A stretch of 64,000 nt of DNA from positions 124,001 to 188,000 of the forward strand of contig NZ_JANIJX010000004.1 of the NCBI RefSeq assembly GCF_024580735.1, given 5' to 3'. Position 1 is the first letter of the stretch, and each line of letters starts with the position of its first letter. The notes beneath the pieces were generated by a model that ran no database searches, was not told where the DNA came from, and saw only the letters and a program-made list of their open reading frames with translations. Of this stretch, positions 1 to 9,963 are shown one piece after another. The stretch is from Brevibacterium moorei. Lineage in GTDB: Bacteria; Actinomycetota; Actinomycetes; Actinomycetales; Brevibacteriaceae. Position numbers and translations under genes: made by a program.

Positions 1-671
1 GTGGTTTCGCCGGCGCCTACTCCTCGAATGTGATCAAGCAGGCCGAGGAACTCGTCGAGTTGCTGCAGGCCGAGGGGAAGCAGGTCAAGCTGTACACCGT
101 CGGCCGGAAGCCGGAGACCTACTATACGTTCCGCGACCGTGCCATCGAGCGCTCGTGGACCGGGATCTCCGAAACCCCGACCTACGAGGACGCCCGCGAG
201 ATCGGCCAGACGCTGCTCGGTTCTTTCGAAGCAGGCAGCGCCGGCGGCGGCGTCGATGAGCTCTACCTGGTCTTCACCCGCTTCAAGTCGAGCGTGGCCT
301 ACGACCCGGAATACCTGCGGCTGCTGCCGCTGGAGGTCGTGGACGCCCCCGAGGCTCCGGGCAATCAGGCACCGGCGGCCGGCGGCGAGGTGTTCCCCCT
401 CTACGAATTCGAGCCGAGTTCGGAGGCCGTGCTGGACGCACTGCTGCCGAAGTACATCGAATCGCGTATTCTGGCCGCACTGCTCAACGCCTCGGCGAGC
501 GAGCAGGCTGCGCGTCAGCAGGCCATGAACACCGCCGTGGACAATGCGGATGAGCTGATCAAGACGTACACCCGACTGGCCAACAACGCGCGTCAGGCGG
601 AAATCACGGCGGAGATCTCCGAGATCGTGGGCGGTGCCGATGCGCTGGCCTCGTCCGGGGTCGCCGACTGA
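1..671 (+). CDS. atpG: ATP synthase F1 subunit gamma, 3' part
   Basis: C-terminal part of the gamma subunit, the central rotor shaft of F1 that links proton flow through Fo to catalysis in the beta subunits. The frame is open from base 3 and begins with G-F-A-G-A-Y-S-S-N, the conserved gamma segment after the D-R-G motif, so the true start lies before the window. The C-terminal helix that inserts into the alpha3beta3 ring is recognisable from [13 protein letters not shown] onward, with the M-N-T-A-x-D-N-A-D-E-L-I motif. It lies 36 bp upstream of atpD, in the standard atp operon order. Partial only because of the window edge. Confidence 0.97.
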   Translation, partial: GFAGAYSSNVIKQAEELVELLQAEGKQVKLYTVGRKPETYYTFRDRAIERSWTGISETPTYEDAREIGQTLLGSFEAGSAGGGVDELYLVFTRFKSSVAYDPEYLRLLPLEVVDAPEAPGNQAPAAGGEVFPLYEFEPSSEAVLDALLPKYIESRILAALLNASASEQAARQQAMNTAVDNADELIKTYTRLANNARQAEITAEISEIVGGADALASSGVAD

Positions 672-683
672 GTGAGCTTGTAA

Positions 684-2162
<1,479 letters not shown>

Positions 2163-2165
2163 TCC

Positions 2166-2426
2166 ATGGCTCTCAACGTCACCGTGGCCGCAGCACACGC
2201 CGCCGTTTGGTCGGGCGAAGCGACCCGGGTGTCGGCGAAGACCGTGGACGGTTCGATCGGCATCCTGTCGGGGCACGAGCCCGTGCTGGGCGTTCTGGCC
2301 CCCGGCGAGGTCACGATCACCACTCCGTCCGGCGATGTGGTGAAGGTCCATTCGGACGGAGGCTTTCTGTCCGTCAACCGTGACGATGTCACGGTGGCCG
2401 CGGACTCCGCCGAGCTGATCAAATAA
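2166..2426 (+). CDS. atpC: ATP synthase F1 subunit epsilon, short form
   Basis: Epsilon subunit of F1, only 86 residues. It consists of the N-terminal beta-sandwich (G-I-L-S-G-H-E-P-V-L-G at about 37-47 is the hallmark) and stops just after it. The C-terminal helical hairpin that gives E. coli epsilon (about 139 residues) its ATPase-inhibiting function is absent. Short forms like this are known in several actinomycetes, so it is probably not a truncation artefact. There is no downstream in-frame remnant; the next gene starts 14 bp later. Confidence 0.95.
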   Translation: MALNVTVAAAHAAVWSGEATRVSAKTVDGSIGILSGHEPVLGVLAPGEVTITTPSGDVVKVHSDGGFLSVNRDDVTVAADSAELIK

Positions 2427-2440
2427 GAAGAGCGCGCGAC

Positions 2441-2905
2441 GTGAACCCTACGTACCTACTGATTATTCTGCTCTCGTTGGTAGGGCTGGTAGCGGTCTAC
2501 GTCGCCGTTCTCATTTCCCGGCGCCGGGCCCTCTCACGAAGGCCTGGCGCTGTGGAATGCACCATGCACGTGGGCGCGGAGAAATCCCGCCCACGTTGGC
2601 GTTTGGGCTTCGCCGTACTCGGCGTCGAGTCCTTTCAGTGGTTCCCACTGTTCGGGCTGTACACCAAGCCCGCTCTGACCCTGCCGCGCGCTGATATCGA
2701 GATCGCCGCGCGCCGCGCGCCCGAGCCGACGGAGGAGCCGAGCCTGCAGCCCGGGGCAATCGTGGTCGATATCGTCTCCGGTGGTTTCGCCGGAGCGCCC
2801 CGCACGTTTTCCTGCGCAATCGCCGGCGAACCACTGGCGGCGTTCTCCTCGTGGCTGGAATCCGCGCCACCTGGACTCAATCATTCGATGGGACGGTTTA
2901 CTTAA
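2441..2905 (+). CDS. DUF2550 family membrane protein
   Basis: 154-residue protein with one N-terminal membrane helix (about residues 4-26, rich in L, V and A) followed by R-R-R-A-L and a soluble domain. The conserved G-A-V-E-C block and the R-W-R-L-G-F-A segment match the actinobacterial DUF2550 family that usually follows atpC. Function is unknown. The GTG start at 2441 is chosen because it lies 14 bp after atpC, behind a purine-rich aagaagagcg. The stop codon abuts the ATG of murA directly, suggesting translational coupling within the atp-murA transcript. Confidence 0.85.
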   Translation: MNPTYLLIILLSLVGLVAVYVAVLISRRRALSRRPGAVECTMHVGAEKSRPRWRLGFAVLGVESFQWFPLFGLYTKPALTLPRADIEIAARRAPEPTEEPSLQPGAIVVDIVSGGFAGAPRTFSCAIAGEPLAAFSSWLESAPPGLNHSMGRFT

Positions 2906-4198
2906 ATGGAGGTCCTCCGGTTGACGGGGCCCTGCCGGCTGAACGGCGTGGTCGAGGTCCGCGGTGCGAAGAACAGCGTGCTCAAGCTGATGGCCGCCAC
3001 CCTGCTGGCCCCCGGCCGCTCGACCATCGTCAACGTCCCGGCGATTCTGGACGTGACAATCATGGTCCGTTTGCTCGAGCGCCTGGGCTGCACGATCGAC
3101 TACGATGCGCAGGCCGGTGAGGTCTCCATCGACGTCCCCGCGGCACCTGGGATCAGGGCGGACTACGAATTGGTCCGTGCGATGCGCGCCTCGATCTCCG
3201 TGCTGGGCCCCCTGGTGGGCCGGATGGGGCAGGCCCAGGTCGCCCTGCCCGGCGGCGACGCGATCGGTTCGCGCGGGCTCGATCTGCATGAAGCGGGCCT
3301 GAAGGAGATGGGCGCCGAGGTCCACCTGGATCACGGCTACTTCGTCGCGGCAGCACCCCATGGCCTGCACGGTACGCACTTTCACCTTGATTTCCCCTCG
3401 GTCGGAGCAACGGAGAACCTGGTGATGGCGGCGGTGCTGGCCGATGGCACCACCGTGCTGGACAATGCGGCCAAAGAACCCGAAATCGTCGATATCTGCA
3501 CGATGCTCGTCGAAATGGGTGCGGATATCCGGGGGATCGGCACTTCCCAGCTGACCATCTCAGGGGTCTCCGAACTGCACCCGGTGACCCATCGTTGTGT
3601 GGGGGACCGCATCGTGGCGGGTTCGTGGGCCTTCGCCGCCGTTATCACCGGTGGTTCGATCGAGGTCCATGGCGCTGGTACCGAACTGCTGCCGCATGTC
3701 TTCGAGAAACTCGAAACTGCCGGTGCCGTGGTCGAACGGGTCGAGGCCGTGGGCGGTGGCTTCCGGGTCACCGGACCGACGCGCCCGCACAGTGTGCGCA
3801 TCTCCACCCTGCCCTATCCTGGATTCCCCACCGACCTTCAACCCTTCGCGATCGCGCTGAACGCGGTCGCCGATGGTGAGGGATACGTCACCGAGAACCT
3901 GTTCGAGGCACGCTGGCGGTTCGTCAACGAGCTGGCCCGGCTGGGCGCACAGGTATCCGTCGACGGTAATCATGCGCTCATCACGGGGGTTCCCGAACTC
4001 TCCGGTGCCGAGGTGGAGGCCTCGGACATTCGGGCCGGTGCGGCATTGGCGATTGCCGGCCTGGCCGCCACCGGGGTATCGGAGATCTCCGGGGTCAGCC
4101 ATATCGACCGCGGCTATGAGTTCTTCGTGGACAAGCTCAAATCCTTGGGTGCCGACATCGAGCGCATCGAGCGTGCGACCGTACTCGACATCGACTGA
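2906..4198 (+). CDS. murA: UDP-N-acetylglucosamine 1-carboxyvinyltransferase (Asp-type MurA)
   Basis: First committed step of peptidoglycan synthesis: transfers enolpyruvate from PEP to UDP-GlcNAc in the cytosol. It has 430 residues, the usual length. K22-N23 of the substrate-binding loop and the S-H-I-D-R-G-Y segment near the C-terminus are present. The catalytic loop reads G-G-D-A-I-G-S-R, with Asp118 in place of the usual active-site Cys (Cys115 in E. coli). Asp at this position is known from mycobacterial MurA and gives intrinsic insensitivity to fosfomycin. The start overlaps no other gene and directly follows the DUF2550 stop. Confidence 0.97.
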   Translation: MEVLRLTGPCRLNGVVEVRGAKNSVLKLMAATLLAPGRSTIVNVPAILDVTIMVRLLERLGCTIDYDAQAGEVSIDVPAAPGIRADYELVRAMRASISVLGPLVGRMGQAQVALPGGDAIGSRGLDLHEAGLKEMGAEVHLDHGYFVAAAPHGLHGTHFHLDFPSVGATENLVMAAVLADGTTVLDNAAKEPEIVDICTMLVEMGADIRGIGTSQLTISGVSELHPVTHRCVGDRIVAGSWAFAAVITGGSIEVHGAGTELLPHVFEKLETAGAVVERVEAVGGGFRVTGPTRPHSVRISTLPYPGFPTDLQPFAIALNAVADGEGYVTENLFEARWRFVNELARLGAQVSVDGNHALITGVPELSGAEVEASDIRAGAALAIAGLAATGVSEISGVSHIDRGYEFFVDKLKSLGADIERIERATVLDID

Positions 4199-4257
4199 GC
4201 CGAGCACGGTCTGACCCCGGCCGGGGAGAGCCCAGGTGGGGGCGTGGGCCCGGCTCC

Positions 4258-4953
4258 TCAGAAGAGACGGGTCTCCGGGTCGTCCATCCCACGCAGCGCA
4301 TCGTAGTCCAGCACCACGCACCGGATGCCCCGGTCCTCGGCCAGTGTGCGGGCCTGCGGTTTGATTTCCTGCGCAGCGAAGACGCCGGCGACCGGCGCCA
4401 GGAGCGGATCGCGGTTCATCAGTTCCAGGTAGCGCGTCAGTTGTTCGACCCCGTCGATTTCGCCCCGGCGCTTGATCTCCACCGCCACTGCGCCGCCTGC
4501 GGAGTCCCTGGCCAGGATGTCGACGGGTCCGATCGCCGTCATGTACTCGCGGCGCACGGTTGCGAAACCGGTGCCGAGCGTTTCGATGTGCTCGGCCAGC
4601 AATTCCTGCAGATGGGCCTCGACGCCGTCCTTGATCAAACCCGGATCCACCCCGAGATCGTAACTGGTGTCCGTATGGACGGCGAAGATCGTGATGACCA
4701 GTCTGTCACCGGTCTTCTTGTGCTCGACCTGCCAGATCTCCTGTGCGCCGGCGGCGGCCTGTTCCGCGTCTGGTTCGCTGACCCGCACGGTTGCCGGCGG
4801 GCTCATCCAGTTCAGCGGCTTGTACGAGCCGCCGTCGGAGTGAACCAGGACCGAACCATCGGCCTTAAGCATGAGGACTCGATCCGCGGCGGGGAGATGG
4901 GCGGCCAGACGGCCGGAATAATCAACTGAGCACTTCGCTACAACCAAACGCAC
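4258..4953 (-). CDS. nucS: Mismatch-specific endonuclease NucS (EndoMS)
   Basis: Restriction-like endonuclease that cuts both strands at mismatches and replaces MutS/MutL in most actinobacteria. 231 residues from a GTG at 4953; this start gives [11 protein letters not shown], the expected N-terminus, whereas the frame open to 5058 would add an unsupported extension. The N-terminal DNA-binding domain contains [10 protein letters not shown]. The catalytic core has V-D-I-L-A-R-D then [14 protein letters not shown]. The C-terminus ends R-L-F, the beta-clamp-binding tail of the family. Convergent with murA and divergent from a zinc-ribbon gene. Confidence 0.96.
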   Translation of the reverse strand: MRLVVAKCSVDYSGRLAAHLPAADRVLMLKADGSVLVHSDGGSYKPLNWMSPPATVRVSEPDAEQAAAGAQEIWQVEHKKTGDRLVITIFAVHTDTSYDLGVDPGLIKDGVEAHLQELLAEHIETLGTGFATVRREYMTAIGPVDILARDSAGGAVAVEIKRRGEIDGVEQLTRYLELMNRDPLLAPVAGVFAAQEIKPQARTLAEDRGIRCVVLDYDALRGMDDPETRLF

Positions 4954-4988
4954 GGCAGACCACTCTACCGCATGACAAAATAGGGGAC

Positions 4989-5294
4989 ATGCCTCGATCC
5001 TCGAACTCGCGTAGAAAGAACAAATGGCAAAGGGAGACCCATGAACTGGGTATCTCACTCAATTCGATCCGTCATGTGGTCGAGGGCCCCGACGGCGAAT
5101 GGGTGGTCCAGTCGGTACGGGGGAACTCATCGGGGAAGGTCTACACCTGCCCCGGGTGCAATCAGGACTTGCCGGCGGGTACACCCCACACGGTGGCCTG
5201 GCGTTCCGAGGACGAATTCGGCGTGGGAGTCGGGCTGGCCCACCGCAGGCACTGGCACACCTCGTGCTTCAACGCCCGCCACCGTAGGCGGTGA
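4989..5294 (+). CDS. Small zinc-ribbon-type protein divergent from nucS
   Basis: 101-residue basic protein. It has Y-T-C-P-G-C-N then [11 protein letters not shown] and C-F-N-A-R-H-R-R-R at the C-terminus. The C-x2-C plus later H/C residues suggest one zinc site. Homologues next to nucS in actinobacteria are often labelled ATP/GTP-binding protein, but no P-loop is visible here, so that label is not supported. It is divergent from nucS with only 35 bp between the starts, so the two may share a promoter region. The ATG follows aggggac. Function unknown. Confidence 0.8.
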   Translation: MPRSSNSRRKNKWQRETHELGISLNSIRHVVEGPDGEWVVQSVRGNSSGKVYTCPGCNQDLPAGTPHTVAWRSEDEFGVGVGLAHRRHWHTSCFNARHRRR

Positions 5295-5334
5295 CGGGCG
5301 TTGAAGCCGGAACCGGGTTCGGAGAGCCCGGACC

Positions 5335-6876
5335 TCAGCGGTTCCGATTGTTGTTCCGGGGCAACGACTCGGTGGGTGCGTCGGTTTGCTCCTGGGGCTT
5401 CGTCTGGGGCTGTTTGGCCTCGGTATCGGCGGAAGGCGCCGCGTCCTTGGCGCTACCGCCGTCGGACTGCAGACGCCCCTTCGCCTTGACTCCGCCGGTG
5501 CCCCGGGCAGGCGACGGGGTATTGGGAGCGTCCTTGGGGCGTGCCGCAGCGCCCTTGGGCGCTTCCTGTGCCTTGAGCTGATCGAGTTCCTCACCCGAGG
5601 CGATGCGCTCGGTCGGGAAGGCCGCGGCCTTGACCTGATCGGACTTGTCCTCGGCCAGGTCGATATCGTCGAACAGCCCGGGGGCTGCGAACATGGAGCG
5701 CAACTGCTCGAGCTGTGCTGTGATGGTGCGCCGCTGTTTGGTCAACAGATCGACCTGGGCCTGGGCGGCCGAGACATTGCGCTTGGCCTCCGCCGAGGAC
5801 TCCTCAATGGTCGCCTCGGCAGTGGCGCGGGCCTCGGAGATGAGCTCCTGGGAGCGCTTCTTCCCATCGGCGATGATCTGGTCGGCCTTGTCCAGCGCCT
5901 CCTTGCGGATGGCCTCGGCCCTGGCGGCGGCCTGCGTGGCGGCCTCGTCCGCTTCGGCGGCACGCGCCTTGGCCTCGTTCGTCAGCCGGTCGTTGTCCTG
6001 TGCCGCCTTGGCGAAGCGGGCCTGTTCGTCCTTTTCGTGCGCCTGGCGCCGGTTGGCCAGCTCGACGTCCAGTGCGTCGGCGCGCTGCTGGGCTTCCTCG
6101 GCCGTCTTCTCTGCTCGAGTGGTGAGTTCTTTCGCCTTGGCCTCGGCCTGTTCGGTGACCTTCCTGGCAGCGGCCTCGGCTTCGGACCTGACTTTCTGGG
6201 ACTCCTCGGCGGCGGAGGTGCGCAACTGCTGGGCCTCCGTCTTGGCCGTGGTGCGCAGATCGGCGACTTCCTTCTGGGCGTCCGCCCTGGTCGTGGACAG
6301 CTCCCGTTTGAGCGCCTCACGGGACTGCGAGGCCTCCTGCTCGACCTCGCTGCGCAGCTGTGCCGCCTTGCGCTGTGCCGCGGCCACCAGTTCCTCCGCC
6401 TTCGTCTGCGCGGCGGTTGTGGTCTCCTTGGCGCGCAGTTCGGCGGCCTGTTTGATCGCTTCGGCTTCGTTGCGCGCCGAATTCAGGGTGTCATTGGACT
6501 CCGTGCGCATCCGCGCGCGCGAACTGGCGGCGTCCGCGCGGGCCTTGTTGCGGATCGTCTCCGCATCCGCAGTGGCCTGGGCGAGGGTCTCCCTCGCCTG
6601 CGACTCAGCGATCTTGAGCAGATGGTCGATCCGGCTGCCGGGTGCACCCTGCGACTCCGGGGAGGACTCCGCGGCCTTCTTCAGCTGGGCCTTGGCCTCC
6701 GAGAGTTCCCCTGCGATCTGGAGCTTGGCGCGATCGGCCGTGATGACCTGGCTGCGCGCATCCGTCAGCGCCTTGCGCAGGGAGTCGATCTCACCGCGCA
6801 ATTGCGCGATGCGGGAATCGACCTCGTTCTTCTCATAACCGCGCATCGACGTGCGGAACTCTTCGGGGGGTGTCAC
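5335..6876 (-). CDS. DivIVA-domain coiled-coil protein
   Basis: 513-residue protein. The N-terminus has [14 protein letters not shown], the DivIVA membrane-binding signature (F-x-x-x-x-R-G-Y-x-x-x-E-V-D). Residues of about 20-390 are Ala/Glu/Lys/Arg-rich heptads of a very long coiled coil with many K-A-x-A-E and T-A-x-E repeats. The tail of about 100 residues is Pro/Gln/Thr-rich and probably disordered, ending P-R-N-N-N-R-N-R. The GTG start at 6876 is preferred over the open frame to 6975 because AGGAG lies 6 bp before it. By family this is a polar or septal scaffold; it is too long to be Wag31 itself and resembles the Scy/FilP-type helpers in composition only. Confidence 0.85.
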   Translation of the reverse strand: MTPPEEFRTSMRGYEKNEVDSRIAQLRGEIDSLRKALTDARSQVITADRAKLQIAGELSEAKAQLKKAAESSPESQGAPGSRIDHLLKIAESQARETLAQATADAETIRNKARADAASSRARMRTESNDTLNSARNEAEAIKQAAELRAKETTTAAQTKAEELVAAAQRKAAQLRSEVEQEASQSREALKRELSTTRADAQKEVADLRTTAKTEAQQLRTSAAEESQKVRSEAEAAARKVTEQAEAKAKELTTRAEKTAEEAQQRADALDVELANRRQAHEKDEQARFAKAAQDNDRLTNEAKARAAEADEAATQAAARAEAIRKEALDKADQIIADGKKRSQELISEARATAEATIEESSAEAKRNVSAAQAQVDLLTKQRRTITAQLEQLRSMFAAPGLFDDIDLAEDKSDQVKAAAFPTERIASGEELDQLKAQEAPKGAAARPKDAPNTPSPARGTGGVKAKGRLQSDGGSAKDAAPSADTEAKQPQTKPQEQTDAPTESLPRNNNRNR

Positions 6877-7148
6877 GTTCGCTCCTAGTGTGTCTGGGCC
6901 TGGCTTCGCCGTTAACTCTAGTGAGTGAAGTTGAGGATTGCTGGGACCTCCATCATTCGTCGGGTCGTGTCCCACGGAGGTGGGGGAGGGCGCCGGGATG
7001 GTGGAAGTGCATTAAGCTGGGCGAGCGCGGTCACACGGTCCGTGAGTGCCACCCGAACCCGGCCGGCATGCTCGTTCGATCGCGCCGAAATGCATTGACA
7101 ACGTCGTTGACCGCAGCCGGTCCGCGACCGGAGAACAGGAGTGAACAT
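6877..7148. promoter_or_regulatory. Divergent intergenic region, DivIVA-like gene / thiolase
   Basis: 272 bp between two divergently transcribed genes. On the thiolase side there is a consensus-like TTGACA at 7095-7100 without a convincing -10 at 16-18 bp. A small hairpin CCGGTC-CGC-GACCGG at 7117-7131 sits just before the AGGAG ribosome binding site (7137-7141). On the other strand, AGGAG (6882-6886) serves the DivIVA-like GTG. No gene is visible here; an upstream in-frame extension of the thiolase has no ribosome binding site and no homology to the family. Confidence 0.4.
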
Positions 7149-8333
7149 ATGGCCGAAGCCGTGATCGTCGCGGGCGCCCGTACCCCGCAGGGAAAGCTGC
7201 TGGGCGGACTGTCCGGCCTGTCCGCCGTCGACCTGGGCGCAATCGCCATCAAGGGCGCCCTTGACAAAGCGGGCGTGGCCGGCGAAGCCGTCGAGTACGT
7301 GCTCATGGGCCAGGTGCTGCAGGCCGGGTTGAGTCAGGGGCCCGGGCGCCAGGCGGCTGCCAAAGCCGGTATTCCGATGAACGTGCCCGCGGTAACCCTG
7401 AACAAACTGTGCCTCTCCGGCATCAACACGATCACGCACGCGGCGATGTTGGTGCGCGCCGGCGAATACGATGTGGTGGTCGCCGGTGGGCAGGAGTCGA
7501 TGACGAATGCCCCGCACATGCTGGAGAAGTCCCGTCAGGGTTACAAATACGGCACGGTGCCGCTGCGTGACCACATGGACTACGACGGGCTGTGGGACGC
7601 CTTCACCGACCAGGCGATGGGTGCGCTGACCGAGGACGCGAACGCCGGGGACGTGGAGTTCTCCCGCCTGGCACAGGATGAGTTCGCCGCACGCTCGCAT
7701 CAGCGGGCCGGTGCTGCCTGGGAGGCGGGCCGGCTGGTCGACGAGGTCGTGCCCGTGACGATCAGGACCCGCAAGGGCGAGGTCGTCGTCGACCGGGACG
7801 AGGGCGTCCGCCCGGATTCCACTGCGGAGTCCCTGGCGGGTCTGCGGCCGTCGTTCAGGCCCGACGGCACGATCACCGCGGGCAATGCGTCACCGATCTC
7901 CGACGGGGCGGCGGCCGTGGTCGTGATGAACAAGGACAAGGCAGTCGCAGCCGGTCTGCCGATCCTGGCCGAGATCCGCTCCCACGCCTGGACGGCGGGG
8001 CCGGATTCGACTCTGCAGCACCAGCCGTCGCAGGCGATCAAGCAGGCCGCGGCGCGTGAGGGCGTGGCGGCGGACTCCTTCGACCTGTACGAGATCAACG
8101 AGGCCTTCGCCCAGGTGGGACTGGCCAGTATGCAGGACCTGGGCATCGACGCCGAACGGGTCAACGTCAATGGCGGGGCGATCGCCCTGGGGCACCCGAT
8201 CGGGGCCTCGGGTGCGCGCATCGTGTTGACCCTGGCCCACGAACTGAAACGCCGCGGCGGTGGCCTGGGTGTGGCGGCGCTGTGCGGTGGCGGTGGTCAG
8301 GGCGACGCGCTGGTGATCAAGGTGGAGGGCTGA
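7149..8333 (+). CDS. Acetyl-CoA C-acyltransferase (thiolase)
   Basis: 394-residue thiolase that condenses two acyl-CoA units or cleaves 3-ketoacyl-CoA. The N-terminus A-R-T-P-Q-G-K and nucleophile Cys88 in N-K-L-C-L-S-G-I-N are visible. The C-terminal half has [21 protein letters not shown] (catalytic His) and the second Cys in A-L-C-G-G-G-G-Q-G. The ATG at 7149 is chosen for AGGAG 7 bp upstream. No hydratase or dehydrogenase partner is adjacent, so biosynthetic acetoacetyl-CoA formation and beta-oxidation cannot be told apart. A broken thiamine-binding-family gene follows after 3 bp. Confidence 0.94.
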   Translation: MAEAVIVAGARTPQGKLLGGLSGLSAVDLGAIAIKGALDKAGVAGEAVEYVLMGQVLQAGLSQGPGRQAAAKAGIPMNVPAVTLNKLCLSGINTITHAAMLVRAGEYDVVVAGGQESMTNAPHMLEKSRQGYKYGTVPLRDHMDYDGLWDAFTDQAMGALTEDANAGDVEFSRLAQDEFAARSHQRAGAAWEAGRLVDEVVPVTIRTRKGEVVVDRDEGVRPDSTAESLAGLRPSFRPDGTITAGNASPISDGAAAVVVMNKDKAVAAGLPILAEIRSHAWTAGPDSTLQHQPSQAIKQAAAREGVAADSFDLYEINEAFAQVGLASMQDLGIDAERVNVNGGAIALGHPIGASGARIVLTLAHELKRRGGGLGVAALCGGGGQGDALVIKVEG

Positions 8334-8336
8334 GAC

Positions 8337-8666
8337 GTGCTCCTGGCCTTTTCGGTTTCGCCCTCGGGAGGGGAAGACCCCTCGGGTAGCGGGTCGGTCC
8401 ACGATGCCGTCGCCGCCGCCCTGGAGGTCGTGCGGGCCTCCGGCCTGCCCAACGAAACGTCCTCGATGTTCACTACGGTCGAAGGGGAGTGGGACGAGGT
8501 CTTCGCCGTGGTCAAGGCCGCGACGTAGGCCGTTGCCGCCTACGGTCCGCGCGTTTCCCTGGTCATGAAGGCCGATATCCGTCCCGGCCACACCGGGGAG
8601 ATCACCGGCAAGGTGGAGCGGGTCGAGGCCGCGCTGGCCGAACGTCTGGACGCCCACCGGGGATGA
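8337..8666 (+). pseudogene. Thiamine-binding (DUF77/MTH1187-type) protein, interrupted by a nonsense codon
   Basis: A 110-codon frame starting GTG 3 bp after the thiolase stop reads [11 protein letters not shown] then [24 protein letters not shown], and after codon 64 continues A-V-A-A-Y-G-P-R-V-S-L-V-M-K-A-D-I-R-P-G. This is a complete small ferredoxin-like YqgV/MTH1187-family domain. Codon 64, at 8526-8528, is TAG, so the frame is cut into 63 and 45 residues. Relatives usually carry Glu at this place, so a single G-to-T change (GAG to TAG) would explain it. No internal start with a ribosome binding site is visible. It may be a genuine nonsense mutation or a sequencing error. Confidence 0.85.
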
Positions 8667-8672
8667 TCGGCA

Positions 8673-8710
8673 CCTGTGGGGCCCGAGGTGAAACCCCCGG
8701 GTCCCACAGG
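8673..8710 (+). terminator. Hairpin after the thiolase unit
   Basis: CCTGTGGGGCCCG (8673-8685) pairs with CGGGTCCCACAGG (8698-8710) over 13 bp with one G-U pair and a 12-nt loop. There is no T-tract after it. It lies 6 bp after the end of the broken thiamine-binding-type gene and before tRNA-Arg, so it is best read as a transcription terminator of the low-U type. Confidence 0.55.
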
Positions 8711-8749
8711 GTAACCTAGTCCTGGACCTGCGGTTTCCGCGGGTACTTG

Positions 8750-8822
8750 GCCTCCGTAGCTCAGTGGATAGAGCAGTGGGTTTCTACCCCATGTGCCGCG
8801 GGTTCGAATCCTGCCGGGGGCG
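8750..8822 (+). tRNA. tRNA-Arg(UCU)
   Basis: Full cloverleaf of 73 nt. Acceptor GCCTCCG pairs with CGGGGGC, the D arm is GCTC..GAGC, and the anticodon stem GTGGG/CCCAT encloses loop TTTCTAC with anticodon TCT, which reads AGA. The T arm is GCGGG-TTCGAAT-CCTGC. The 3' CCA is not encoded. It is preceded by a terminator-like hairpin and followed by the aldo/keto reductase. Confidence 0.95.
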
Positions 8823-8899
8823 CAGAGGTGTATGCGGCACGGGTCGCGGCTACGGCTCGATCGGATGCCACAGATCGTCTCAGGCTATAGGATCGCAGC

Positions 8900-9946
8900 A
8901 TGAGCTATCAGCCGGCAGCAGACCGTTATGCACACATTCCCGTCCGCCGCTCGGGCCGCAGTGGCCTGCAGTTGCCCGGCCTGTCCCTGGGGCTCTGGCA
9001 GCGCTTCGGCGATGACCGCAGCATCCAGACGCAACGGGAGATCGTGCTCGCGGCCTTCGACCGCGGTGTCTTCCATCTGGACCTGGCCAACAACTATGGC
9101 CCGCCGGCGGGTGCCGCGGAGGCGAACCTCGGCAGGATCCTCAAACAGGATCTGGCCGCGCACCGCGATGAGCTGGTGATCTCCACCAAGGCCGGCTGGA
9201 CCATGGGGCCCGGCCCCTTCGGGATCGGCGGCAGCCGCAAATACCTCGTATCCAGCCTGGACCGCTCGCTCGAGCGCATGGGACTGGACGCAGTCGACAT
9301 CTTCTACCATCACCGGCCCGACCCGGACACCCCGCTGGAGGAGACAGCCGCCGCGCTGGACCACATCGTGCGCTCCGGCCGCGCCCACTACGTCGGCATC
9401 TCCTCCTACTCTCCCCAGGACAGCCGCACCATGGCCGGGCTGCTGCGCGGGCTGGGCACACCCCTGACGATCCACCAGCCCTCCTATTCGATGTTCAACC
9501 GCTGGATTGAAGCCGAGGGACTGGTCGACGCGGCCGCCGATGAGGGCTTCGGCATCATCGGCTTCAGCCCGCTGGCCCAGGGCATGCTGACCGACAAGTA
9601 CATCGGCGGCATCCCGGACGGCGCCCGCGCAGCCCAAGGGGGCACGCTCAACCCCGACTGGCTGACAGACGAGGTGCGCGCTCGCCTGCAGGGCCTGCAC
9701 GACATCGCCGCCGGACGCGGCCAGTCACTGGCTCAACTGGCACTGTCCTGGGCACTGCGCGACCCGCGCGTGACCAGCCTGGTCGCCGGGGCCTCGAGCG
9801 TGGCCCAGCTGGAGGAGAACCTCGACGCGCTGGACCACCTCGACTTCACAGAAGCGGAACTGCGGGAGATCGACCGGTTCGCCGTCGACTGCGGGATCGA
9901 CAACTGGGCCGATGCGCGCAACGGATCACCCGTGACTTTCCGGTGA
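8900..9946 (+). CDS. Aldo/keto reductase, L-glyceraldehyde-3-phosphate reductase type
   Basis: 348-residue NADPH-dependent reductase with a TIM-barrel fold. The catalytic tetrad is visible: Asp in F-H-L-D-L-A, Tyr in N-N-Y-G-P-P, Lys in S-T-K-A-G and His in F-Y-H-H-R. The segments H-Q-P-S-Y-S-M-F-N and G-F-S-P-L-A-Q-G-M-L-T are typical of the YghZ/GpR branch that reduces L-glyceraldehyde 3-phosphate and methylglyoxal-like aldehydes. The substrate is inferred from family only. The ATG follows TAGGATCG. It faces the ABC-F gene tail to tail. Confidence 0.9.
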   Translation: MSYQPAADRYAHIPVRRSGRSGLQLPGLSLGLWQRFGDDRSIQTQREIVLAAFDRGVFHLDLANNYGPPAGAAEANLGRILKQDLAAHRDELVISTKAGWTMGPGPFGIGGSRKYLVSSLDRSLERMGLDAVDIFYHHRPDPDTPLEETAAALDHIVRSGRAHYVGISSYSPQDSRTMAGLLRGLGTPLTIHQPSYSMFNRWIEAEGLVDAAADEGFGIIGFSPLAQGMLTDKYIGGIPDGARAAQGGTLNPDWLTDEVRARLQGLHDIAAGRGQSLAQLALSWALRDPRVTSLVAGASSVAQLEENLDALDHLDFTEAELREIDRFAVDCGIDNWADARNGSPVTFR

Positions 9947-9963
9947 GGCCGTGGTGCCCCTGA

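Noticed and set aside
5386..6888. 500-residue open frame on the plus strand, opposite the DivIVA-like gene
   Set aside because: Leu/Gly-rich translation without family features; it mirrors the Ala/Glu codon pattern of the coiled coil on the other strand.
8564..8666. Internal ATG at 8564 as a start for the second half of the broken thiamine-binding-type gene
   Set aside because: No ribosome binding site and the product would lack half of the fold.
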